Source: Phoronis ovalis (taxonomy: Eukaryota; Phoronida; Phoronidae). From it: a stretch of DNA of 13,525 bases. Position numbers and translations under genes: made by a program. Under the pieces are notes generated by a model. The model did not search any database, had not been told where the DNA came from, and saw only the letters and a program-made list of their open reading frames with translations. The DNA is taken from contig JAOXYB010037673.1 of the NCBI GenBank assembly GCA_028565635.1, positions 1 through 13,525 of the forward strand, written 5' to 3'. The first letter of the stretch is position 1, and each line of letters opens with the position of its first letter. This document shows, piece by piece, positions 10,101-13,525 of the stretch.

Positions 10101-11823
10101 ATTTGAAGGTAGATCATGTGGGCCACGAGTGGGTCACTGTATTAGGCTAGGTGGGATTTTAGAATGACCTGGGCCAAATGTGTATCTGAGTCATTGACAT
10201 TTTTTGTGCATAACTCTTTATTTATCTTGCAAGAACTGGTACAGTTTTTATCCGATCAACTTTATAATTAGTACATTGTACATGGTAAATACATTCGAAG
10301 TGCAGGTCAAGTGTAATTTTAACTTGGATTATTTCCAATATGGTTGACTGATGGCCATGTTTGTCCCCCAGAGGACATGTCACAATGAACCACTTTCCAT
10401 AGATTGGTTATAATTTTGATTATATATTAATATATAATTATAATATACATGTACTCGACTAGCATGCATGTTTGTTCCGAGAGAGTGCATTATGTTGCGC
10501 CCATTTCGAGAAAGATTGATAAAGGTTGATAGGCATATTAGGCAAGGTGACATTTTAAAATGACCCTGAGAAGTAGGTCAAATGCTGACACATTGTACAT
10601 TGTGTAACATTTTCTCTGTTTCACAATTAATTGCTGTACATTTTATCTGATCAGCTTCGTATTCCGTACAGGGTAAATACAGATTAAAGTGTAGGTCAAA
10701 TCCAGAAACGAATTGTCTACATTTTTCGTCGCATGTAACACTTTTTTGTCTCGCAAAGAACTGCTAATACTTCTTCTGCCAGAGGTACATGTAGGCGATC
10801 CGCGAGTACTAATGGTTTGGGTTGTATTTTAGAATGACCTTGAAACCGGTTGGTCAACTGAATTGTCGGATCTGAAAATTTTACATTTTCTCGCAGTTGT
10901 AAAGCCATGTTTGCAACATCCTGAAAACTCTGATATGTGGAGAGATTGCTTTAAAACTATTTCATTATGATGGGTATTTGTCTGCAAAGCAGACGGCCTC
11001 TTGTTGATATATTCGTTTTTAAATAAAATAGATGCACATGTTATGTCTTAATTGTCTCCTGTAATTTTCCATAGTTCATTAACTTTTTTTATCACATGTA
11101 TTAAGAAAAGCACTAGAAAATAATATAACGTGTAGAAGTGTCTGTAAAGTATACTAAGCCACATCTAACCATATGTAAACTACATTTGAGTGCATTTTAT
11201 TGTACTGAATTTTTATATATGTTGGACAATTCGCCAAAAATCGAAATTCGGCAATGTGTTTGACACTTCATTTCTCTCCTTCCGGTGAGTTGTCTTAGTT
11301 GATAATTTTGCTCCTGCTGTGTTATTAGTTATATAACAGTTACATCGTCTGCATGATGAAATGTTTTGTTTTAGCTTTGCTGCCTACTACTGGTCCTCAA
11401 ATTCCAACAGCAACTGAAAGTGAGACAACATCAACAGAAAATAAGCCACCAACAACAGAAAGTGAGACGTCAACAGAAAATAAGCCAAAAACAATAGAAA
11501 ATAAGCCAACAACAACTGAAAGTGGGACGACATCAACAGAAAATAAGCCACCAACAACAGAAAGTGAGACGTCAACAGAAAATAAGCCAATAACAATAGA
11601 AAATAAGCCAACAACAACTCAAAATAAGCATACAAATACTCATGCCTTGACAACAGCTCCCCCGGGAGGTCAGTTTTATGATGCTTCATTTCCAGGTGGC
11701 ATTGCATTGGCCACTGGTCTTTTCTTGATTGCAATTTTTGTTTATACATTTTGCAAGAGCCGTAGAGTTAAAACCTATCACAAATTGAAACTAATTTTTT
11801 TAAGACATGATGGTCCTGTATGA
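1097..11823 (+). CDS. CD164-like: CD164/endolyn-like multi-module sialomucin gene, 3' part (8 exons in window)
   Basis: Seen: joining 1097-1192, 3351-3446, 4060-4152, 4555-4653, 6792-6887, 7237-7335, 8341-8436 and 11375-11823 gives one open frame of 373 complete codons plus a split first codon. Every junction is GT-AG and phase 1. The product has alternating Cys-rich segments (types A and B), a Thr/Ser/Lys/Pro-rich stalk, one transmembrane helix and a basic tail with YHKL. Known: vertebrate CD164 (MGC-24 family) is a type I sialomucin with an eight-cysteine domain between mucin regions, a membrane segment following an F-D-A-A-S-F-x-G-G-I motif, a KFCKS stop-transfer and a terminal YHTL lysosomal sorting signal. 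The end of this protein (YDASFPGGI, then TFCKS, then YHKL) matches that plan closely. Inferred: a lysosomal or cell-surface mucin-type glycoprotein with four or more modules. The signal peptide exon and at least one B exon lie upstream of the window. Family assignment is fairly secure; orthology and function are not. Confidence 0.8.
1193..2640 (+). repeat. Intron after A1; long duplicated block R2, copy 1, with internal tandem repeats
   Basis: The donor gtaagttttgatga is followed by sequence homologous to 8437-8515 and then 8936-10300 in the intron after A4. Similarity appears to fade near 2635-2640. Inside the block are repeated units, each with a 'gcataacactttctt'-like stretch, then a 'ttttatccgatcagctttatatttgg'-like anchor, then a 'gatggcc..tggccatgtttgtt' stretch. 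The anchors lie at about 1521, 2140 and 2579. No long open reading frame follows the repeats, and the frames differ between copies, so I treat it as non-coding. It may be a decayed repetitive element captured in the intron before the A1/A4 duplication. Confidence 0.75.
2641..3350 (+). other. Remainder of intron before exon B1; no gene seen
   Basis: This AT-rich intron sequence has no convincing exon or recognisable element. The short + strand frame near 2497-2682 lies in repeat R2 and is not conserved. There is a small perfect palindrome at 2867-2878 and an inverted repeat TAGCCCT/AGGGCTA near 2959-2988. The stretch ends with a good pyrimidine-rich acceptor (cctctttacag) for exon B1. Confidence 0.6.
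3351..3446 (+). CDS. CD164-like: Exon B1: five-cysteine CTWYTC half-module
   Basis: This 96-nt exon lies between acceptor ctctttacag and donor a|gtaagag, phase 1 on both sides. It reads (D)VTSAEIEACRTYTEQDTCC and then NANCTWYTCKET. The cysteine spacing is C-x8-CC-x3-C-x4-C. The CTWYTC core is identical in B2 and B3; B1 is the more diverged of the three, being one residue shorter between the CC pair and the next cysteine. In CD164 the equivalent segment ends with the aromatic-containing C-F-W-x-x-C motif. It joins A1 through a split GAT codon and A2 through a split AAT codon, keeping the frame. B1+A2 make one eight-cysteine module. A plexin-like PSI domain is an alternative reading of the C-x-W-x-x-C pattern, but the terminal exon favours CD164. 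Confidence 0.87.
3447..4059 (+). other. Intron between B1 and A2, with a short duplicated end (copy IV)
   Basis: The donor gtaagag matches those after B2 and B3. Most of the intron is not visibly related to the longer post-B introns. From about 3880 to the acceptor it becomes homologous to the last ~170 bp before A1, A3 and A4: a 'gagac.gaaactg.agtt' stretch, then 'agccatgactatatg', then 'cctttaaag'. So A2 retains only the 3' end of the duplicated intron. A possible SINE relic lies at 3748-3800. The minus-strand frame at 3798-3992 has no support. Confidence 0.6.
3748..3800 (+). repeat. Possible decayed tRNA-derived SINE head
   Basis: The sequence contains 'ttgttaagggtttgcctttt' followed by 'gggagcctgagtttgatctc'. 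This resembles the tRNA-like head of many invertebrate SINEs, where an A-box region of the type 'ggttaaggcgtttgcc' precedes a B box of the type GGTTCGATTCC. The B-box match is poor (GAGTTTGATCTC) and no cloverleaf closes cleanly. I did not identify a SINE tail or target-site duplication, so a chance resemblance is possible. Confidence 0.3.
4060..4152 (+). CDS. CD164-like: Exon A2: three-cysteine half-module
   Basis: This 93-nt exon, phase 1 on both sides, runs from acceptor cctttaaag to donor g|gtaagt. It reads (N)INNGKCGNKTDIDALNTTC and then QIDKGNYHPLC. The spacing is C-x12-C-x10-C. There are two N-glycosylation sequons, NKT and NTT. Exon A3 is nearly identical from the first cysteine onward. 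A2 keeps the middle cysteine that A3 has lost, so A2 is the better guide to the ancestral state. With B1 it completes a module; it joins B2 through a split GGT codon. Confidence 0.87.
4153..4554 (+). repeat. Short intron A2-B2, paralogous to intron A3-B3
   Basis: This intron is homologous along most of its length to 6888-7236. Shared landmarks are the donor gtaagttttgatgattt, 'tgtacatttgcaaaggggg', 'tttaaacgattgtttata', 'aaaacatcttgtta', 'ttttgggaaaagtt' and the acceptor 'gcaatatttacag'. Copy differences are small deletions and substitutions. It shows that A2-B2 and A3-B3 were duplicated as a two-exon unit. No exon or other element is seen. Confidence 0.8.
4555..4653 (+). CDS. CD164-like: Exon B2: five-cysteine CTWYTC half-module
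   Basis: This 99-nt exon, phase 1 on both sides, runs from acceptor atatttacag to donor g|gtaagag. It reads (G)VTTDVETCQNYKVKNDCC, then DNADCTWYTCHYSN. The spacing is C-x8-CC-x4-C-x4-C. It differs from B3 at a handful of residues only (T/A, N/D, K/Q, N/S, D/G), which points to a recent duplication. It forms a module with A3. The exon is flanked on both sides by introns duplicated around B3. Confidence 0.88.
4654..5625 (+). repeat. Intron B2-A3, duplicated block copy II (left part)
   Basis: From the donor onward (gtaagagcttaattatcttg) this matches the intron after B3 (7336 onward). From about 4770 it also matches copy I at the left edge of the window. Copy II carries the segment at about 5059-5110 ('attggttggcccttgttgtttgg') that copy I lacks. 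It lacks the 'ggtaactgt' stretch present in copies I and III. The block is interrupted at 5626 by a transposable element and continues at 6640. The minus-strand frame at 5021-5257 exists only because copies I and II share sequence. Confidence 0.8.
5626..6639. mobile_element. ~1.0 kb non-autonomous DNA transposon (hAT-like ends), inserted in copy II
   Basis: Comparison with copies I and III shows that 'ctgcagt-tgctcagatcatg' is interrupted exactly here. The insert begins CAGTGGCGGATCCATG. Its other end, read in reverse complement, is CAGTTGCGAATTTACGGGC. Further in, both ends carry GGGCGTGGAAA, so they form an imperfect terminal inverted repeat. CAGTGGCGGATCC-type ends are common on hAT-like and related elements in invertebrates. 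The flanks give only a poor target-site duplication (TGCAT on the left, TGCTC on the right). No transposase frame is present. The interior is AT-rich with several inverted repeats (6338-6362, 6358-6404). The insert is certain from the paralogous empty sites; the superfamily is tentative. Confidence 0.7.
6640..6791 (+). repeat. Duplicated intron block copy II (right part), before A3
   Basis: This resumes the intron homology interrupted at 5626: 'tgctcagatcatgtgctcctttaggtaaccatgac' here matches 950-985 and 8180-8214. It ends in 'acttttatctttaaag', the acceptor shared by the A exons. No other feature is seen. Confidence 0.75.
6792..6887 (+). CDS. CD164-like: Exon A3: half-module with a lost cysteine
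   Basis: This 96-nt exon is phase 1 on both sides, with acceptor atctttaaag and donor g|gtaagt. It reads (A)KNDAKCGNKTDIDALNTT, then FQIIDKGNYHPLC. From the first cysteine on it differs from A2 by only three changes: TGC to TTC (Cys to Phe), a 3-nt insertion adding one Ile immediately afterwards, and a silent G to C. The invariant middle cysteine is therefore missing, leaving two cysteines here and seven in the B2+A3 module. The frame and splice sites are intact, so the exon is probably still used. A sequencing error cannot account easily for both changes but cannot be excluded. Confidence 0.85.
6888..7236 (+). repeat. Short intron A3-B3, paralogous to intron A2-B2
   Basis: Homologous to 4153-4554, with the same donor and acceptor contexts and the same 'tgcaaagggggaagattttt'-like and 'aaacatcttgtta' landmarks. 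It is about 50 bp shorter through small deletions. The + strand frames that start at 7105 and 7218 are read-through of exon B3 into intron on both sides, not separate genes. Confidence 0.8.
7237..7335 (+). CDS. CD164-like: Exon B3: five-cysteine CTWYTC half-module
   Basis: This 99-nt exon is phase 1 on both sides, with acceptor atatttacag and donor a|gtaagag. It reads (G)VTADVETCQDYKVQSDCC, then GNADCTWYTCHYSN. The cysteine spacing C-x8-CC-x4-C-x4-C is the same as in B2. It joins A3 through a split GGT codon and A4 through a split AAT codon. B3+A4 form the last complete eight-cysteine module before the mucin stalk. Confidence 0.88.
7336..8340 (+). repeat. Intron B3-A4, duplicated block copy III
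   Basis: Homologous to copy II from the donor (gtaagagcttaattatcttg), and to copy I from about 7445 on. It lacks the roughly 80-bp stretch shared by copies I and II around 'aagagaaacacatgtctataac'. At the corresponding place it has a telomeric tract (7873-7890). It ends with 'acttttatctttaaag', the acceptor for A4. No transposon interrupts this copy, so it serves as the empty-site reference for the element at 5626-6639. Confidence 0.8.
7873..7890 (+). repeat. Short interstitial telomeric repeat, (GGGTTA)3
   Basis: Three perfect TTAGGG-type repeats are embedded in 'tgggtgtg(GGGTTA)3gctt'. They interrupt the alignment of intron copy III with copy II directly after 'cttgttgtttgg'. The tract replaces about 50 bp present in copy II. 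TTAGGG is the telomere repeat of most animals including molluscs, but not of most insects or nematodes. Confidence 0.8.
8341..8436 (+). CDS. CD164-like: Exon A4: last three-cysteine half-module
   Basis: This 96-nt exon is phase 1 on both sides, with acceptor atctttaaag and donor g|gtaagt. It reads (N)INDAKCGNKIDYIISWKMC, then IANRGSYKEALC. The spacing is C-x12-C-x11-C. Its start (INDAKCGNK) resembles A2/A3, while its second half (SWKMCIAN) matches A1, so it looks like a mosaic. No N-glycosylation sequon is present, unlike A2/A3. It joins the terminal exon through a split GCT codon, placing the mucin stalk directly after the last cysteine. Confidence 0.86.
8437..10300 (+). repeat. Intron after A4; long duplicated block R2, copy 2
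   Basis: Homologous to the intron after A1: 8437-8515 matches 1193-1272, and after an inserted element the match resumes at 8936 ('atgttattttattg') and runs to about 10300. The internal anchor 'atccgatcagctttatattt' recurs at about 9191, 9834 and 10250, with a further diverged one at 10645. The 'aagatggccaactggtggccatgtttg' stretch near 9889 is nearly identical to that near 2210. The + frame at 9753-9971 and the - frame at 9203-9505 fall in this repeat and are not preserved in the copy at 1193-2640. Confidence 0.75.
8516..8934. mobile_element. ~420 bp terminal-inverted-repeat element (MITE-like)
   Basis: The paralogous intron after A1 reads straight through as 'gaatataaatgttatttt', so this segment is an insertion. 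Its left end is GTATAAGGACACAATTGAT. The reverse complement of its right end is GCATAAGGTCACAATTGAT. These match at 17 of 19 positions, a clear terminal inverted repeat. CAAATG flanks both sides (8510-8515 and 8935-8940), a likely target-site duplication of about 5-6 bp. No transposase is encoded. I cannot name the superfamily from these ends. Confidence 0.75.
10301..11374 (+). other. End of the last intron; degenerate repeats, no exon found
   Basis: A further diverged R2-type unit lies around 10300-10680, and a fragment with 'tctcgcaaagaactg' lies near 10750. A 20-bp perfect AT palindrome lies at 10419-10438. I see no CTWYTC-type or three-cysteine exon remnant. The acceptor for the terminal exon is pyrimidine-rich (atgttttgttttag). 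The minus-strand frame at 10717-10908 has no support. Confidence 0.55.
11375..11823 (+). CDS. CD164-like: Terminal exon: mucin stalk, transmembrane helix, YHKL tail, stop
   Basis: The exon starts after acceptor tgttttag, phase 1 (split GCT), and ends at TGA 11821-11823. It encodes LLPTTGPQIPTATESE and then about 75 residues rich in Thr, Ser, Glu, Asn, Lys and Pro, in a 34-residue repeat. This is followed by TTAPPGGQFYDASF. A hydrophobic helix of about 20 residues comes next (11695-11754, GGIALATGLFLIAIFVYTFC). Then follow KSRRVK and YHKL (11776-11787), with 11 more residues to the stop. The YDASF-x-GGI / FCKS / Y-H-x-L arrangement is the strongest link to CD164. The stalk would be heavily O-glycosylated, and I find no N-x-S/T sequon in it. 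YHKL fits the YxxPhi endolysosomal sorting signal. Unlike vertebrate CD164, the signal is not at the extreme C-terminus. Confidence 0.88.
11413..11616 (+). repeat. Coding minisatellite: 102-bp unit, two copies plus start of a third
   Basis: Units begin at 11413 and 11515, and a diverged third begins at 11617 (TTTQNK in place of TTTESG). Each unit encodes 34 residues of the type TES-x-T-TSTENKPPTTESE, then TSTENKP-x-TIENKPTT. The two full copies differ at a few bases only (for example gag/ggg and aaa/ata). A shorter sub-repeat of Thr-Ser-Thr-Glu-Asn-Lys-Pro type lies within each unit. The length is a multiple of three, so copy-number change would alter stalk length without a frameshift. Confidence 0.85.
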
Positions 11824-12059
11824 TTTACAGCTGTAAGAATTTAAGTCAAAAAAAAGTAATCAAGCTTCAATTCTTTGAGACAGACGTTTTTTCTACTCAT
11901 GTGTATGACTTTCATGGCAAATAAGAGCTTAATTTTTTTTTTCAAGAATTTATAGTTGGTATTTTCGAATCAAGTATCAAGCAAGTGACCTATTGGATCC
12001 GGGTGGTGTATAGGATAATCATAAACGTCATGGAGTATAACGGTTAGAATGCCATGATT

Positions 12060-12065
12060 AATAAA
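12060..12065 (+). terminator. Candidate poly(A) signal AATAAA
   Basis: This is the first canonical AATAAA after the stop codon, about 240 bp downstream, followed within about 30 bp by a T/G-containing stretch ('tttgttag'). Other AATAAA hexamers occur at 12857-12862 and 12861-12866, and at 13387-13392. Which of them is used is unknown. Confidence 0.4.
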
Positions 12066-12128
12066 ATCAATTTGTTAGTCCCAGGTGTGCCAAAATATTG
12101 TATATAAAAGTAGCCCATTAAGAAAAAT

Positions 12129-12186
12129 TTCTATAGAATGCTCTACAGAATTCTATAGAACATTGGAACAAATTTTTTCTATAGAA
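12129..12186. repeat. Three copies of palindrome TTCTATAGAA
   Basis: Perfect copies occur at 12129-12138, 12151-12160 and 12177-12186, with start-to-start spacings of 22 and 26 bp. A diverged relative (TTCTATAAAA) lies near 12325. They lie in the presumed 3' UTR. Their role, if any, is unknown. Confidence 0.7.
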
Positions 12187-12856
12187 CCTATATACTATTT
12201 TTTTACATTTTATTAAACATTGAAATAATTACATTTTAGCATTTGTATGCAAATTTATTTAAAACAAGAAAAGTTTAGAAAATCACCTTACATTAAACTT
12301 ACTGTACCTACAGTAGCTCTAGAATTCTATAAAATGCTTTCGTAAGGGGATATTTGAAATTCTTGTCAATGACTTGAAATTAAAATGTGTTTTTGTGACG
12401 AGAGTGTCTTGTTAAACAGTACATTAATAATTTTAAAATGGCTAATGCTAATATGTGTGTTTATGTGCATGCGTGCGTCTGTTGCTGCAAACTAGTTGTT
12501 AAAGATGTAGATATGTTATCACATTGTACTTGGTGTAAAGAGATTCATCTTATTATCACACATCAGCAATCTAAACAGTATAACCAAGGATAATACTGAT
12601 TTCTTTATAGTGCATTCTTTGCCTTGAAATGTGGAGAATTTTGTATCAGTACATATATATATGAATATGTTCTGCTGCTTTATTTAATTTGGTGATATAC
12701 CGAAAAAAACATGAATGCCAGTTGCTCATTCGTTTATATTTCTAATAACTATATAGATTGTATAGACTTGAACCAGAGACTTGACTGCAAACTGACTGAA
12801 TAGCTTAACTTCATTTTAAATAGAGAGCTGTGCATACCAGTGAAACACAGCTATAA

Positions 12857-12866
12857 AATAAATAAA
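12857..12866 (+). terminator. Alternative overlapping poly(A) signals AATAAATAAA
   Basis: Two overlapping AATAAA hexamers about 1.03 kb after the stop codon. They could end a longer 3' UTR of the CD164-like gene. The base composition is AT-rich here, so a chance occurrence is plausible. Confidence 0.3.
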
Positions 12867-12960
12867 TTAAATGTGATGATACAAAACAATAGGGACACAT
12901 ATTGATCCAGTCTGAATAAGTCCATACGTTAGTGTTTTGTACCTTCTCAACTAACGTCTG

Positions 12961-13110
12961 GGCTTAACTCCCGGGGATACTCAAGTTATTTTTTGGTGGG
13001 GATGTGCAGCTTAGGCCAGTCTTAAAAATATCTTTGTTTCCCCAAACCCGACCCTACTTTTAACATTTGGGTAGGTAGGTAGGCAAAAAAATTTTTTTTT
13101 TTATAACTCC
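12961..13110. repeat. Probable dispersed repeat with 'gggtaggtaggtagg' tract
   Basis: The stretch 'ctcccggggatactcaagtt', then 'tttggtggggatgtgcagc', then 'cccaaacccgaccctac' resembles a repeat type that I recall from several marine invertebrate genomes, with a 'ggggatactc...ggt.gggatgtgc' signature. It is followed by (GGTA)n-like sequence at 13069-13084 and an A/T homopolymer run. No termini or target-site duplication could be defined. Assignment is from memory of the pattern. Confidence 0.35.
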
Positions 13111-13452
13111 ATCAGTCATCAACCGACCTTAAACAATTTTTTACTGCTGTTGGTTTTCCATCCCTAGTGAGAGAGAAACACAGCGGAATGGTCTCGGAAT
13201 TCGATTCTCTCTTCAACATGTTCAGGCATTGGCCTAAGTACACCATAGCAGGAGGCATTGTTGACACTACATACGAATATAGTACCGGCATATTAATACA
13301 CGTATTTTTTTCTTTTTTTGGGGGGGCGTGGCATTTTAATTTTGGGTGTTTTGTATTGTCAACATGTTGTACTTTCTGACTAAAGCAATAAAAATCCAGA
13401 GATCCTTACAATTTTTAAAAAATCTGACTTTGAATTCGGGCTTATTTGCAAT
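13111..13452 (+). other. Region upstream of the next gene; possible 5' UTR or promoter, nothing firm
   Basis: A + strand frame of 70 codons (13167-13379) is present but has no recognisable domain and runs through a G-rich and T-rich tract, so I do not call it a gene. A frame open from 13384 continues into the ATG at 13453. An AATAAA lies at 13387-13392. I see no clear TATA box or splice acceptor. Confidence 0.35.
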
Positions 13453-13525
13453 ATGTCAAAAGAGATACGTGACCTCAAACTACAGCTAAGTGAAGCCACA
13501 TTGAAGTCAGACAGTCAGGAGAGGC
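13453..13525 (+). CDS. Start of a neighbouring gene, coiled-coil-like N-terminus (partial)
   Basis: From ATG 13453 the frame reads MSKEIRDLKLQL and SEATLKSDSQER to the window edge: 24 codons plus one base. The composition is strongly charged and leucine-spaced (I5, L8, L10 and L12 with Lys/Glu/Arg/Asp), as in an amphipathic or coiled-coil helix. It is unlike the surrounding AT-rich non-coding DNA. The base at -3 is A, acceptable for initiation. The frame is open further upstream to 13384, so an internal exon cannot be excluded. The product is not recognised. Confidence 0.5.
   Translation, partial: MSKEIRDLKLQLSEATLKSDSQER

Larger units (their letters stand above)
11824..12960 (+). other. 3' UTR and intergenic DNA; no further gene seen
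   Basis: AT-rich DNA follows the stop codon. No convincing coding exon is visible on either strand. It holds three copies of a 10-bp palindrome (12129-12186) and several poly(A) signal candidates listed separately. The true transcript end cannot be placed from sequence alone. Confidence 0.55.

Noticed and set aside
10419-10438. Perfect 20-bp AT-only palindrome
   Set aside because: AT-only palindromes of this size are common in AT-rich introns. Nothing around it suggests an origin or an element end.
11387-11749. 120-codon minus-strand frame rich in Leu, Ala, Tyr and Phe
   Set aside because: It is the exact antisense of the mucin repeat and transmembrane exon; its repeats mirror the 102-bp coding unit. 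The + strand has the splice sites, domain order and family match.
1-13525. Tandem direct repeats considered as CRISPR or a prokaryotic defence locus
   Set aside because: The repeats are long duplicated introns and exons with eukaryotic splice sites. There are no short regularly spaced repeats and no bacterial gene structure.

Overview
This window looks like AT-rich nuclear DNA from an animal. The coding signal is short exons with conserved GT-AG splice sites, separated by long duplicated introns. A vertebrate-type telomeric repeat tract (GGGTTA x3) and transposon relics like those of marine invertebrates suggest a mollusc or other marine invertebrate. The species and phylum cannot be fixed from the sequence alone. 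There are no operons, rRNA genes, CRISPR arrays or intact transposase genes.

Nearly the whole window (1-11823, + strand) is the 3' part of one multi-exon gene that I read as a CD164/endolyn (MGC-24 family) sialomucin-like type I membrane protein. Seven small exons alternate between two types. Type A has three cysteines, C-x12-C-x10/11-C. Type B has five cysteines, C-x8-CC-x3/4-C-x4-C, with a CTWYTC core. The order is A1-B1-A2-B2-A3-B3-A4. A terminal exon follows, with a Ser/Thr-rich mucin stalk, a transmembrane helix and a short cytoplasmic tail carrying YHKL. One B+A pair has eight cysteines, which is the number in the single cysteine-rich domain of vertebrate CD164. The protein therefore appears to carry at least four CD164-like modules in tandem; B0 and the signal peptide would lie upstream of the window. 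Every intron is phase 1, so the spliced frame stays open for 373 complete codons from A1 to the stop.

The introns record how the array grew. The intron before A1 (copy I), before A3 (copy II) and before A4 (copy III) are homologous, with a shorter copy before A2. The introns after A2 and A3 are homologous to each other. The long introns after A1 and A4 are homologous and contain their own ~400-640 bp internal repeats. Later insertions sit inside single copies: a ~1.0 kb element with CAGTGGCG-type ends in copy II (5626-6639), a ~420 bp terminal-inverted-repeat element after A4 (8516-8934), and a telomeric tract in copy III (7873-7890).

Downstream of the stop codon (11821-11823) lies an AT-rich 3' UTR and intergenic stretch with candidate poly(A) signals, a cluster of short palindromes and a probable dispersed repeat. 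At the right edge (13453-13525) an open frame starting MSKEIRDLKLQLSEA, predicted to be helical and charged, probably begins the next + strand gene; it runs off the window.
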